The notes: generated from the sequence alone by a model not told the origin. Positions 1-14,114 are shown, counted from the stretch's first letter. The stretch: 64,000 nt of DNA from Hemileia vastatrix (GCA_030280995.1 JASXTE010000052.1:1-64000); one strand, 5' to 3'. Numbers and translations are program-made.

Positions 1-878
1 ACACAACTCACCAATTTGACATTTTCTTCTTTTTCCTCATGTACAATTGAAACTGAACTTGTGTAAACTTCATAAACAATGTGTCATCGAATCTAGTAAT
101 AACTTTTTTCTTCATTGATTACTGTGAGAATTTTCATTTAACCTTTTAACAAACACTTACACATTGTAACAAAACAAAAACACATCGATAAACATAACAA
201 GAAACAATATGATGCTAAAATGCCAAATAGAAACGATGAATGATGATGATGAATGAAAAAAAACGTAGGTGATGCAGATGAATTTTTTATTGATGGAATT
301 ACTATTCAAAAAAACAGCAACAACAACAATTAGTTGAATTCTTATGATAAAAATCATTGTCGTTGTAGTTAAAAGTCTCTTTCTCTCTCTCAATTCATTG
401 TCCATCATCACATAAAACAGCAGCAACAGCCATAAATATAAATGTAACAAGAACATTTTCAATTTTCAATTTCAATTTCAAGTCATCAACAACAACATTA
501 ATTGTACTGTTTAAGCAAACAAACAAATTGTTTACTTCTCATCTTCATTCTTTGTTTATTGATAAAAAGTTTTTTCCTTCTTCTTTTTGATCTGTAAAAT
601 TTCATATTATTTTATTATTTTAACAGCAAAGATGATGATGATAATGATGACAATGATAACTTTGCATCAATTACAATCATTTGAGACCAAAAACAAAGAA
701 AAATTGAAAGTAAAGTTTTGTCTGTTCATTTTGATTTTTTTTATTCCAAAAAAAACTACAAACACTTGTATTTCCTTCTTCTTGAAGTTTGAACATTTAA
801 AACATAACAACAATAACAACAACAACTTTGTTCAAGTAAAATAATGTAGAAGTAGACAACAATTCAACATTAAATCAC

Positions 879-880
<2 letters not shown>

Positions 881-912
<32 letters not shown>
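881..912. repeat. (AAC)n microsatellite
   Basis: Uninterrupted ACA/CAA trinucleotide run of 32 nt. Confidence 0.95.
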
Positions 913-913
<1 letters not shown>

Positions 914-2802
914 GGAAACAAAAAAGTTTTCACAAAAACAAAACAAAGAAAGCAAATTCAATTGCGCTTAGAATTAGTATACTTGATACAATGAAAACAG
1001 GTAAACAATTGCTTTAAAGTTAAAAGACGTAAAAAGCATCATGACCTTTGACACCATCAAAGCATACAAACATCACAAACAAACAAACAAACAAATACAA
1101 AGACAAACACAAAACTGGACAAGTAAAGTTGAAAAACAATTTCACTTGGAAAGTAAGTAAACAACGAGAAACAAAATAACAAAAACAACAACAACAACAA
1201 TATCAGCACCAAACTTTGTAGATTGGACTTTGAATTTGGGATGAAAAAAAAAATGAAAAAGACAAAACTGAACAGTGTTCACATTTATGACACATATCAA
1301 GTCACTAAAAAAAATTAAAGCCGCTGTGAAAAAAAAAGTTCTTAAAGTTGTCTAATTATTGGTGATGCATATATTCTTACTGTAGATAAAATGTACCAGC
1401 GGGTGGTGACCGTTAAGTGAGAAAGAGAGAGAGAGAGAGAATAAAGTTTAGTCTAAGTTTGTCGAGTTAGTTAAGTTGCACGGTTGATGATGACGGATGT
1501 CCAATTTGGGTAAATTTTTTACTTTTTCACTTTAAAACAGTACAATTTTTTAGTGTAACTCTCTGTGGTTGCCCTGCATCCTCTTAAATTGATGAGATAG
1601 AAGACAGTGAGAGAGAAGAAAGAAGGAAGAGGGCAGATGTAACATCTGGTCTCTTCTTCACTTCTCTTGACCCTATTTCCTGCCATCTCGTTGAGTTGTT
1701 GGCTATCGAGCATTTGGATGGTTGGATTGTTCATTCTTCTTCGTTCTTTCTTTCTTTCCTTCTCTCTTTCCTTCTCTCTCTCTCAGTCCACAGTTGGGTA
1801 AACAGGTCGGTCCTTTTGCAGCTGGTGATGTAAGTTTACGTAAGGGGCAGGACAAAGAACTCAGGACGGCGACCCTGACTATGTGAGTGCAACTTCCTCT
1901 CTTCATTTGAGTTTCTTTGAGTCTTTTGAGTTTTCAGTCAGTTGCTTTCTTTCCTTCTGTGGACGTTCTTTTACTTGTCGCTCGGTTCTTTTACTTTGAG
2001 AGAAAGAGAGAAAGAGAAAAAGACCTTTTCTCCCACTTCCTTTCTCCTTTTTGCCTCTTTCGCCTGTTCTTGTCTTCTTCTTTTTCTTCCTTCTTCTTCC
2101 TTCTGCTAAGCAACAGGAAGAACCAGGGCAGATTGTGATTCTTTGTATATATTTTTAGAGTCCAGTCACAGTCAATGCAACAAAGTGCAATGTGAATCGC
2201 CGTGTGACTCAACTCAACATACACAAATTCACAAATTCACAAACTCACGACCCACAACATGTCTCATAAGGACAGATGTCCCAGTAACAGAGAGTGACTC
2301 ACACTCTCAAAAAAAGTGCCCCCAACAAAATAGTACCAATGAAAAAGAGAGAGAAAGAGAGAAAATAGAAATAGAAAAAAGAAAAACAACCGCCATGAAG
2401 TGTGGGAGGCATTTTCTCATTGAATGTGTTTAAACTCGTGGTCAGTGGTTGCAATTTTCTATTCATCTATTCATTCAACTTCTTCTTCTTCTACTTCTTC
2501 TTCTTCCTCTTTTTCCCTTGGTACAGTTCGGGTGTCAATGAATACCAGTTGCGTATGTTGTATTATTCTTTTTGCGTAAAAAATCGTCCAGCCGTTCAAG
2601 TGAAACCTCACCCTCACGTCCTGAAGCCGTTAGAAAAACGGCAAAAGAAAAGAATAAAAGAACAACGAAAAAAAAAGACTAAATCTCATTTTACACTGAC
2701 CAACCCGGAGATGTAAGATTATCAACCAATGTCCAGTGACAAGGTCAAAGTACTCACAAGGTCAAACTTGTTGTTCATTTATTGCAAGATCATTGGTGAT
2801 GC

Positions 2803-2834
<32 letters not shown>
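2803..2834. repeat. (ATC)n microsatellite
   Basis: Uninterrupted CAT/ATC trinucleotide run. Confidence 0.95.
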
Positions 2835-3757
2835 CTAAAGATCATTCTTCTTCTTCTCCTTCTTTTATCTTATCCACACTATACTTGAATGTTAACATTT
2901 TCACTGTTAAAGAGTAACCAAAGAAAGAAAACTTTTTCTCCTAAATTGTTACTTCGTCAACTTGTTAATCATGTTCATCCAGTTGACTTGGAATTCCCTT
3001 GATCATTCAACTCACTCACCGGTGATGCACACAAAGGAGAAAGTGGAAAAAACGAAAGTAAAGAAATGAAAAAAAAGGCAACTACAAGTTAAAAGAAGAG
3101 AAAGAAAAGAAAATAAAAAGAGCGAAAGAGACAAAAGTTAAAGAAGTGAAGATGTTTTAAACACAAAAAAAAGAGGAACATTGAAAGAACAGTTTCAACT
3201 GTTCTTCCTTGTCTTCATTGTCGTCCTGGCAGAACAATTCTTGTTGAAAGTACAGTTGATGAGTAACACATCTAAATGACTTCTCTGTTTCCAAGGTCTA
3301 TTTAAATTACTTTTCTTCAAAGTCAAAAGACAGTCGACAGTAAGTTGACAGTACGTCAGTTGTCCATAGAACAATTGTTCTTGTTACTTTGAATTTACTT
3401 CTTCTTCTTCTTCTTCTCAAGTCAATGAGTGACTTTTAACTTTGAACTGTACAAGTCAAAGTCAAAGTGAAACAGTAAATCAAATAATGAGAGAAGATGA
3501 AAAAAGAGTAACTTCTTCTTGCTTCAATTGATTTGCTTGTTCAGGGTGGAGGATAAAAAAGAACAAGAAATAAAGAAATACCATTAAAAGTCAACTAGAA
3601 CTGCTCTTTCTTTCTTTTTTTTGTTCGCTTTGCTTTTTTACTTCTGGTCTTTCTCTCTCTTTTCTTATTCAATGCAACGTAAAAGTTCTAATTGATGCAG
3701 GTTCAGTGAATTCGTTGGCAGGACAATCGGATCAAATTGTGAAGTAAAAGAAACAAC

Positions 3758-3785
3758 GATGATGATGATGATGATGATGATGATG
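3758..3785. repeat. (GAT)n microsatellite
   Basis: Uninterrupted GAT run. Confidence 0.95.
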
Positions 3786-6700
3786 ACGAATGTTGAGTAT
3801 CGATTGTGTTGAAATGAAGAACAAGTAAACGAAATAAAGAAATGAACAATGTGAACTTACACACATTGTATGTTGAAAGAATGTGAGGAAGGAAAACAGA
3901 AGAAAGAACCAGAACAAGAACAAGAAGGAGAGAAATTTTCGCGTCAAAATGCCATGTCGAAAATGTCTCTCCTGTTGAAAGTGGACAAGTGGCTATTTCT
4001 ACTTTTGTCATTTTCTTTTCTCGGTGATCAATTAACTACTGACAACCAGTCATAGAGAAAATAAAAGTACGCGCTTTGACTCTTATTGCACTTGAATAAG
4101 TTTGTTCTTTGCTAACGTAATAGCCACTGTGTGTTGGTTGGATGGACAACTCGACGCAAAGTTCTTCAATAAAAGGCAAAAGAAAGAAAAAAAGGAAGCA
4201 GCTGATTTTCAATTGAACCGAGTACTTTTTAATTGAGTCCCATTGACAATTGACTTACCATTACATTGAAAGAATCCATTTCCAGCTGTCTATGTGTGTC
4301 TACCTTTTGATTATTTCTTTAATTTCACCCTGTTAGATGCACATCTATACGACTTTAAACAAGTACCAATCACCAATCACATCATGAATCACCCTGTTAT
4401 TATCTTTTCTTTTCTTTTCCGTTTTTTTTCCATTTGTTACTTTGACATTTTTATCTTTCACTTATAGACTTGTCCTTGAGCATAGTTACATCGTAAGTAT
4501 ACGATTTACTGTGTATTTGTATGTGTGTTTTATCTTACTTACTTTGTCTGTTCATTTAAAATCACCAAATACTGACGATCATGATGATGATGATGCAATG
4601 ATACACACTTGATACTGATTGTAGTGAAAGCTTTCATCTATTATGACAATTGGATCAAAATGAAAGTACATTTAAACTAATTGAACCTTTCGAAATATTA
4701 TTCTACTTAACTATTGATCAAATTGTACTTTTACCTGTTTATTAGATTTAAGAATTCAAGTTTCGTCATCTAATCTATTGATGTTAACTTAATGAACTTA
4801 AAGAACTTGATGATATTTCACAATATATTTCACAAAGGTTATTATATTACATAACACTTAAAATATATTAGAGTCATTGATCAACAATTTCGAAACAACA
4901 CGATGAAATGAAGAACAAAAAATATTTCAACAACTTTTTTAAAACATCAATCAAGTGGCTCCACCAAGTGACTGCCATTCAAATGATTTGATAGATTGGA
5001 TGAATTTGATGATGTTCAATCATTCATCATGATCATCATTTGAATCTTTTAATGATGAATTAACTTCAATTGAACCATTGAAAAATAATTCAAATGTATA
5101 TTCACATGATAATATATTTACATTGTAATTGTTGTAACAAGAAAGCTCGATTAAGCTTTTGTTCTGTAATGTTCTTACGATTAAAGGAAAATAATTTCAC
5201 CAGAGACCCTTACTTGTTGGACAAGTGAAGAAGAAGCATCAGCAAAAAAAAAAACAAACTTCTTACAGTGTTAGTGAGTAAAGTCCATGCTTAACGTCAA
5301 TTTGAAGGATCCTGCTTGAGTGTTAAAGCACGTCAACTACAATTCGATGAGACGCTTGATTAGATTACATGATCCTATGGAAATATATAGAAAGAAAAAA
5401 CGGTTCAAGAGGTCATCCATCATATCGTGAGGTATATGAAATGACTAAATGTCAATGAATGTTACATCTCTCAATCAATTGCTGCAAATCAATATCTTTT
5501 TCAATTTGTCAACAAAAAGAGACAAACTTTGTGAATGAAGAGAACATTTTGAAAAATGATAATTGTCATTTGTGAAGAAAATTAACAAACAACTGATCAT
5601 ATCAAATGATGATATTAACTAAGAAGAGTAAATATTAAGATGACAATCATCGTATTTGATACAATTTAAGTTAAAAAAATGTGTACAGATGATTTGTTGA
5701 AGTTTAATTCGAACATGATATTTACTTGACAAGGTAATTTTTCAAATGTCACCTTTGCTTACTTGTAAAACTTTTACTTGGCCTGATTCAGTTGAAATTG
5801 TGTGTGAAGCCGCTTTCTTGGGTTGTGAAGAAGTAGCAAAAAAAGAAAGAAAGAAAGAAAAAACACATGTGATTTCTCACTGGCAACTCGATTCTAACAT
5901 TACACACACAAACATACAAAGAACACAAGTTTGTTGGTTCTTTAGTTGTTTCTTTCGTTCGGTTTTTTCCTTCTTCTTCTTATTGCTACTCAAACACATG
6001 CGACCGGATTTCCCTGTTGAGAGTGTTTTCAAGATGCTGAATCAGCCCACTTGAGTCTCAACTGGATGAATTGCCACCAAATAACAAACAAGGAATTTGC
6101 TGAATTCCACATCCGATGCCTTCTTCACCATTTGAGTTGTCGAGTTCATTCTTACCAACGGAATTTACTTTTTTTCTTTTTTTCTTCTTCTTTCTTCTTT
6201 CATCCATTTTGCTGTGTCTTTGTTTACAATTGTGTACAAACTGCTTAAGTGAAGTAAAAACATTTACCAGTCAATCGAACTTGAGGTTACAACATAAATA
6301 AAATATACAACAACGGGTAAAATAATTCATCAACAAATACTTTTTATACAACAAATATTCTTCACAAGATGTTCTTTCATTGATAATTGTGTAATTTTAT
6401 CTAAAATAAATTTTTAAATAATGTAAAATGTGTTAATATTTTCTTTCTATTTTAAATTGTCAAATTGTTAATTAAGGTTAATCGATGAATGGAAGGAAGA
6501 GAAAAATTTTCTGGTGAAATTCATTGTCAATGTGAAATGGTAATTTGTTCTTGTTGTATTTTGAGTCAATGTGAATGTGTAGTATGTGAATAAGAAAGAG
6601 GGAGAGAAAGTAGAACAGTCTGTGCTGATGTTCTTATTAGTAGACTTGACTTACTAAGTGATCAGTCAGTTCGATCACAGTGAGTCTGATTCATTTGCCA

Positions 6701-6950
6701 CAATAAGTGGACTTTCGTTTATTTCCTCACGACTGTGTGATTGGTCGTTTACTTTGTCTTTTCATTCAATTGTAACTCTATGCTGCGGGCTTTTACTGTT
6801 CTGTTCTGTTCTGATTCTTTCACTGTTACATCAGTCAGTCGATACTTTTGGCACTTTATTCGCTTTTTCTACTTTGTCTACTCTTTCAATTCTTTCTCTG
6901 TTCTCTTTCAAGCACTTTTGTCTCCAATGGTGACTTTTTTTTCTCCTTCT

Positions 6951-6981
6951 TCTATTCTATTCTATTCTATTCTATTCTATT
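6951..6981. repeat. TCTAT pentanucleotide array
   Basis: Six copies of TCTAT. Confidence 0.95.
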
Positions 6982-7753
6982 AGTCAATTCGCACGACTTG
7001 TGGGGATTTTTTGATTAAAAATCATCAAAAAAAAAAGAAAAGAAAAGTTAACTGGTAAATGGGACAAAAAAGGATTTTCAACTTGTTCACTTCACAAGTA
7101 CAGTTGAATGCTTACCAATTTACAATTTTCATCAGAATAGAAGAGCAAGAAAAATAAAATGAAACTCTTTAACCTTAACAAATTAATAAGATGAATTACA
7201 GATACTATGAAAAGAGGGGAAAAATATCATTCAATTCATTTAAGCTTTTATTTTAACTGAAAAATTTTCTTACTTCAATGTTTTTTCTTCTTCTTAAACT
7301 TCTTCTCTTACTTTTATCTTGTTTTAAAGTTTTTTTTTCAAACTTATATTTATGTATTAAGAAAAAAACTTGTGAAGAGAAAGAATGTTAATTCACTGGT
7401 GATCTAATTTCATTTACTTTTACTCTTAACTCAAGTCAAGTTAAATCAATTGATCTTTAGTGTGTAAAATTTTTTCAACATTTCTTTCAAGTAACTTTAA
7501 AATAAAACAACAACAACAAAAAGAAGGAAAAAAAAGTTAAGTTAATTGAAGGTGAAAGAAAATAAGTTTAATTTTAATGATGTCGAAAGAATTTTCTTTT
7601 TTTTTGTCTTCCTTCCTTTTTCATCATTATCAAGTTGAATCAAATGTTATTTCACAAAATATTCTAATCATCATATGGAGTAATTTTACTGTAATTCGAT
7701 AAAGATTTTATAGTTGAAATGTCAATATGGTCAATATGGAATGTACTCACAGA

Positions 7754-7778
7754 CAGAACAGAACAGAACAGAACAGAA
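7754..7778. repeat. CAGAA pentanucleotide array
   Basis: Five copies of the AGAAC-family pentamer. Confidence 0.9.
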
Positions 7779-7900
7779 GACATATCGATATAATCGAAGG
7801 TTTAACTTGCTGGTGTAGGGTTATTTGCTCAAATAGAACACACAAAGAGAGAAAAGAAATAGCATTGAATGATTATAAGTTACTTGAGAAGACTTAGTTT

Positions 7901-10302
7901 AACAAAAATTACTCATCCACGAAAAAGTTGCTTGATCTGTGATCAGATAGATAAATACGACAGTTACGAACAGTTCAGTTTACACAGACTTATGTTTCCC
8001 AGCACACAACACTAACAACATAGGAAATACAGTAGAACAGAAGCTGATTGTTAATTGATTATCCCGAAGGTGATCACTGATCAGTTGAACTAACAGTTAT
8101 ATAACAGTTGTACAAGTTGAATCAAGTGAACAGTTTCATGAAGAACATTCACAACATTCACAACACTTGGTGATCATCATGATTCGGCATTCTTTTTGAT
8201 GTCATTCACTTATCCATCTATTATTGAAAAGATGAAGACAAAAGTTATCTTAACCAAAGTTATGGAAGAAATTTAGATGATCATTTTGTTACATTTATCT
8301 TCATCCATGAGTAACCGGTAATCTTACGGGTGACTTTATTTCCTCTGTAAATTAACATTTAATCAGTACAACATGTAGAAATATTTATCTTTTATTTATG
8401 AAAAGTCAGTAAATTGATTGATTAATCATTTCAATTTGATTCAACTTATCAACATGAGGTCAATATTTCATATAACAATTTACTTATATAATTGGTGATG
8501 TTATCAAGATATCTTCAATGTAAGAACAAGTGAAAGAACAAGAAGAAAAACTTGGATACTTCGATAAGATTGGAAATAATTGTTCTTTCTTTTACTCTGT
8601 TTTCTACGTTTTCTTCTCTTTTACTTCTTCTTGTTGAGATGAAGATGTTTCTCCTTTTACCTCTCTTGTTCTGTCTTGTTCTGTCTTGTTCTAGTGTGTG
8701 TGTGTGTGAGGTCACATTGTGATCATTGGTGGTCATTGTACTTTTCTCCCCATTTTCCTCCTCTTTCACATTTGAGATTACCAAAGTGACATCCCGCTAT
8801 GTGTGGTCTGTTTCCGTTTTTCTTCGGTTTGTGTCCTGTATCTGCTAATACATTATTGCCGTCACATCCACATTTACCAAATCGCTGGATGTTTCTTTCT
8901 CTTTCCTTTTCTTTCTTCTTCTTCTTCTATCTTAACGTTCTTCATCTTGTCTTGTGATTCTTTTCCCCTTTCACTTCCATCATCTAGAAGACTTGTGGTG
9001 AAAGAAAACTTTGAATACATCTTCACTTTGTTATAACATCTTTCACTTATTTCCCATTCATCATCCTTTTGGTCATAAGTTTCATATTCAAACGTTCTCT
9101 TAGTCAACGATTTGATCAATACCTTCACTTATTCACTTATTCACTTGTCTTCTTCGTCAAGTGATTCGTCGTCGTCTTTTCCAATCATAACTTATTGTCT
9201 GGTCAATGTTAGACAAAAGGATTTCTATCAATAGATTTCCCTTTGTTGTTCAGATGATTTAATATTTCCAATCGATTGACTGTTAACTTTTGTATTCTTC
9301 ATCTTCACTCAGTTGATTTGTAAGGCGGATCTTGTGTAAGTTTTTCTTTTTTATCTTTTCTTTTACTTAAAGAAACAACAACAAGAACATTTCATCTTAC
9401 CAGACATACAGGATGAACGGTTCAATGAATTATTCGACATTTCCAATGAAAATAAACAATCGGAACATTATAAATGTCTATATCTTTACTTGTATCGTTA
9501 TGATTTAATGTGTTATCGATTAAACTACATCTGATTCATCAAGTAAGTAAAGAACAAAGAATTTCCTTGATATGTTTTTTTGTCTAACAAAACAATCACT
9601 TATCAAGTTGAATGTGATCAAGTTGAACTAAAGAATAGAACAATGTTCATTTTCTACGTCGACTGATGAAAGTACAACAATCAAGATGTTCTTCATATGA
9701 CAAGTTTATGTTGATTTTATATCCCAACATTTCAACTATTTCATTTGTACACACTTAGAGTAGACACTGTTATCAACTAGACAATTGTTTGTTCAAATTA
9801 TTTCATTTAATTTTACTTCAAGTAAACTCATGGGTCACTTATTTTTGTTACTGTCTTACTTGTCGAGTAAATTAAAAGTAATCATTGTATAACGTTGAGT
9901 AAATGATGTTACATTTCAAGTATAAATTATTTTCATCATTCCAAGTCAATTACGTCAATTTGTTCATTAAAGAGATTTTTAGGTTGATGAAAAGACATTT
10001 ATAAAATATCTAGGACAGTTGAATTATCATGAATTATCAAGTTGTCTTCTCAACTCAAGTTAATCCTTGAAAATATCATCATCATTTCTTTGTTTAAATG
10101 AGATTGTAATTTAATCTTGGCGTTAAGTTTGAATTAATCAAAATAACTTAAATACTATTGGTATCATTTTCATCGTAATTAGCTTTGAGTAAAGTGTGAT
10201 GAGTAAAGTTCTATCAATAGATAAACATTGTACGATTTAACGAATGTATAGATGTGATTGTAACCATTGAGAGTTTGATAAATTTAATCACATTTTTTAC
10301 GG
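7901..10302. other. AT-rich, low-repeat stretch, no firm gene
   Basis: Composition is more mixed than in the flanks. One plus-strand segment ending at 9534 reads like a terminal exon (see findings). The minus-strand frame at 8874-9128 is Lys/Glu-rich from purine repeats and is not supported. Confidence 0.4.
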
Positions 10303-10655
10303 ATGAATCAATTGTCAGAGTTAATCAATATGTTTCATCGAAGTCATCTTTGGCATGACAAACGTTCTATTTGCAAATTCGACGGTCGAATTGCACATGT
10401 GTGTGAAAAACATGCACAATAAAGTCAATCAATCAACAGTTAACTCACTTAATAACCAGAATGTGTCAATAGTTCAACATTGGTGATACTTCTTAAGTAA
10501 AACCACGTAAGTAAAGTTGAGATTAACTTTGGATTTTTCAGATTTACCAGATCAGTTCGACGTTGTCATTCTGACATTGCACTTTGCATGTTTGACCATC
10601 AATTAGTAAAGTGTTACTCAATGTGTCAACCAATAAATCATCCAACCTTTTGGTT

Positions 10656-12070
10656 CGACATTAACTCATCTGCACTTGACAAGTGCTTAAATTTCTCAAT
10701 GACTTGAGTCAACACACAAGAAGAAAACTTTATCATTCACTTCACGTAATAATAGCTTAAGTTCTAAATGTATTTGGCCATCGATCAGGACAACTTTGAA
10801 AAGTACTTTTTCTTCTATTAAAACTATACCATGTAATTAAGTGAATTTTACCGCAATTGAGAGAGAGATTTGATACGAGCATAGAAACAAAGATTAAATT
10901 GAATAACATGAAACCAAAGAAAAATTGAAGATATTTACATCGAAATATAGAAAATAATAAAATGAAATTTAGTACAATGATGAAGATAGAAAAACAAAAA
11001 CTCAATCAAATGATTTCCTTTGAAAAAACATGAGTACACGAGGACTCATAAAAAAGTTACAAATGTGTGTAGTTCATTCGAATGTATACTTGTGATGTTG
11101 ATGATGATAAAGAGATTCGAAGGATGATGAAATATCAGATCGATGATATCTAGTCTGCAATAAGTTGTCTAGATGATACTATGGAACACTTGTTCGATGT
11201 ACATCGAGACTTTTTTTTCAGAGATGACGAAACATTTGATTTGATGTGAGGATTGAGCAATCACCAGGGTCAGAAAAAGCCGAAAACATTAAAAGGAAAA
11301 AAGGTAACGAGGAAGAAGATGATGATGATAAACTAAGTAGAAATAGTTAATCCTTGCCTGAGCATAAATCGTTTAGAACATTTACAGAACTATTCCCTCA
11401 GGTGTGTATACTTGTCATTTGTTTTTTTCTTGATAACATTTTTTTTAAATCAAATTTATCTTCAACAAAAGTTCAACATTCCATGTAACCTTGACAGTTG
11501 TATTGGTAATCAATAAAAAAAAGGTCCATAAGTCAATATTGGTTATGTTTGTCACTTTTAAAATCATGTCACGTTGGTGACAGCAACACTTGACGTTGTT
11601 CTGGCCAACTGTGAAAATTTTTGACGTTAACTTTTTCTGTCGATTGGTGTTTAACTCTTTATATCTGCCGAAGTATCAAATTCCATGTGATCATTCGCTC
11701 AAGTTCATTACTTCATTACATGTAAATTGGATGGTCAGTTTTCACGGTCGGTACCGTTTGATCTGTTGATATGACTGAAAAGATATCACAAAAGGGAAAA
11801 AGAGTCAATAATATTAATGACACACAAGTCTGGTTTCGGTCAAAGGATTCAACTTTTATACTTTTACTTGTGAACTCGAGCAATCTTGTTCTCAAACCGC
11901 CAAAAGTATTCAAAAACTTTGTGATCATTAAATTGATCAATTAATAAATTTTTCCTTGCAATTGAATTGAACAAAGCATTCATTTGAACATATGAGATAA
12001 GAATGTTCAATTCAATCATTATTAGTTGATCAAGTGTTAAGATTTTTAACTTGACATGTATCCATGTCAA
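10656..12070 (-). pseudogene. Degraded multi-pass membrane receptor, gustatory-receptor-like
   Basis: Read 12070 to 10656 on the minus strand, several coding-like blocks fall in order but in different frames. 12070-11864 reads ILTLDQLIMIELNILISY, then FEYFWRFENKIARVHK. 11940-11716 holds a hydrophobic CVSLILLTLFPFCDIFSVIS. 11005-10757 holds two hydrophobic spans (FSIFIIVLNFILLFSIF and FFFGFMLFNLIFVSMLVS) followed by a basic loop. After a one-base shift, about 10790 on reads HLELKLLLREVNDKVFFL and then stops. The E-x-x-LL-x-x-VN-x-x-F pattern after membrane spans resembles the TM5 region of arthropod gustatory receptors. Frameshifts and stops mark it as a pseudogene. Similarity is by eye only, and I did not find the usual TY...Q end motif. 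Confidence 0.35.
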
Positions 12071-12162
12071 TAATATGTTGTGTGTGTGTATTTTTGATCA
12101 TCATCATCATCATCTATACGATCGAAGAAGAACATAGAAACAAGATTAAGTATAGAATATTG

Positions 12163-12285
12163 CGACATGACTTGATCTGCATCTGACAAGTGATTAAATT
12201 TGTGAATGAGTTTAAGTCAACAACAAACTTGCTATTCACTTCACGTAATAATGAACTTCATTCTAAATGCAATAGATCATCAACG
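12163..12285 (-). pseudogene. Second copy of the receptor tail fragment
   Basis: This block aligns along its whole length with 10656-10790 in the same orientation, sharing for example ttcacttcacgtaataat and gacaagtg-ttaaattt. On the minus strand it reads HLE-stop-SSLLREVNSKFVVDLN, then SFTNLITCQ and a hydrophobic ILYLILFLC. This keeps the LLREVN-K core of the first copy with a different reading-frame history. It suggests a tandem array of decayed receptor genes, or a dispersed repeat that happens to be open. The first option fits the preserved protein-like core better. Confidence 0.35.
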
Positions 12286-12299
12286 TCACGTTGTATACA

Positions 12300-14031
12300 G
12301 AAAAGAGAAGAGAGAAGATAAAGATAAAAGAGATAGAGAAGAGAAAAAAATGTAACTATTCTATTCAGTAGAAACATTTGCATAATACAAATTAATTTAA
12401 TTCAAAAGAAAAGTGTAACGAAGAGTGATTAATCATATAATGTTAAACGTGTCCCGTCATTTTTTTTCATGGATAAATATTTATAAATATGATTGAGTAT
12501 CAATACAAATGACTTTGGCCTACATGATAATGATGATGATGATGATGAAAGTTGAATTGATCGGAAGATTGAAAGATCAAATTGAATAGTACATCAAATG
12601 AAGTAACAACAATTGATAAACTAATCTATTTCATCTTATCGATATGATTTGATGACAACAATGATACAACTAACTGTTATATAACTTACGTTTGTGTTGC
12701 CCAATACAAATCAAAGTGAATGAAATGTTGACTTAGTTTCTTTTTGTACAAATTGTGAACAATGTGTAAATTGAAATTGTATTATAATTTCAGTATGAGA
12801 TAGACAACAAATAGAGAATTCTTTGGAAAAAGAAGAGATTGAAATGGTTGAAAAAGAAGTAGAAAAAAAAGTGTACAAAGTAAATGATAGAATGAAATTC
12901 ACTCATTCGCTGAGTCGTTTTTCTTGTTCCTTTCATCTTGAACCGACTTGTTCTATTCTAAGAACACAATTTGTCAATAAAATTACGATGGTCTACAGAG
13001 AGAGAGAGAGAGAGAATGTTGAGGATAGGAAATAAAAATAAAAAAAAAGTAAAAATTGCCAAATAATAACTTATCTTGGGCTAGTTCTTTGCATAGAACA
13101 TCAGTGTATCTGCTCAAGTGTACTAATGGAGCACTTGATTACCTTCTTCTCTTATATTTCATCATATAACCCTTTTTTTCCAGAGAAATCACCTCAGATG
13201 GTTCGTACGGTGTGCAAGTGAAAAGAAGAGAATCTGTAGAAAAAAAAGAAGAAGAAAAAAATACCAAGTAAAAGGAATATGATACTCGTTTACTCGCTGG
13301 TGAGGTGAACTGAACAATTTACACTTTGTAAATCTCTTTGCTTCTTCAAGTGTGTACAAGTCACATGAGACATAAATCGATTTTTGCCACATTTTCAACT
13401 TTCGATCTGTACACACACATCCACATCCACAGACAAAGTTCGAGTGTTCTTTCTTGAGGTGTTTTACGCTTCGCGCTTGAGGTTTACAAGGCAGTTCTGT
13501 ACTGAATTTTTCATCGAGTACATTTTACTCAACTTCCAATTTCAAGACACATTTCAGGGTTTACAATTCAGTACAAACTTACCCTTTCTTTTTCTTTTTT
13601 TTTGTTCTCTTGCCTGGTTATTTCTGTTGCTGTTGCTGTTGTTCTTTCTGTACTGTGTCGACAATTTTGGAATCATCGAATGGATGATTTGATCATTGAT
13701 CGAATCAAATGAACTTCCTGCCAATCAAATTGTCAAAATGATTTGACTTGTATTTTGACGAAAATATTTCTTATACTTACATTTATCTTGATGCTTCAAG
13801 TGAATTCAATGATTAATCATTCAACAACAGTCACAATGGAGTCATTTTTAAATTTTGTTCGTCATTTAACATTGCAAGTAAGAATAAGAAGCATAATAAT
13901 ATAATGATGGTTAACATTTGCTCCTTTTTTTCACATGAATACTTTTTTCTTCTTCGTTTTTCATGACAAATATTTTAAGAAGTACTTTTTTTCTATTCGT
14001 GATGTGATTTTAAATTTAATCCACAGTTAGA
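12300..14031. other. Intergenic, no gene seen
   Basis: Contains a (GAT)n run near 12531-12547, a (GA)n run at 12996-13014 and pyrimidine-rich tracts at 13580-13650. The open frames present follow these tracts. Confidence 0.4.
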
Positions 14032-14114
14032 ATGTATTCACCTTTGAACATTGAAGAAGAGTCAAGCTTTGACTTACCAAACAACACACTTGAAATGCTG
14101 ATTGAAGTAATTTT

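Larger units (their letters stand above)
1..7900. other. Microsatellite-rich region with no recognised gene
   Basis: Repeats dominate: (AAC)n at 881-912, (ATC)n at 2803-2834, (GAT)n at 3758-3785, a TCTAT array at 6951-6981 and a CAGAA array at 7754-7778. Pockets of somewhat higher GC at about 1380-1910 and 2140-2700 contain open frames without ATG starts or domain signatures; they could be untranslated exons but nothing proves it. Lower-repeat sequence at 4300-5740 contains no convincing gene. Confidence 0.5.

Noticed and set aside
5030..5160. Minus-strand frame ending SIEVNSSLKDSNDDHDE
   Set aside because: Looks protein-like at its end but is short, lacks an ATG, and no partner exon or domain was found.
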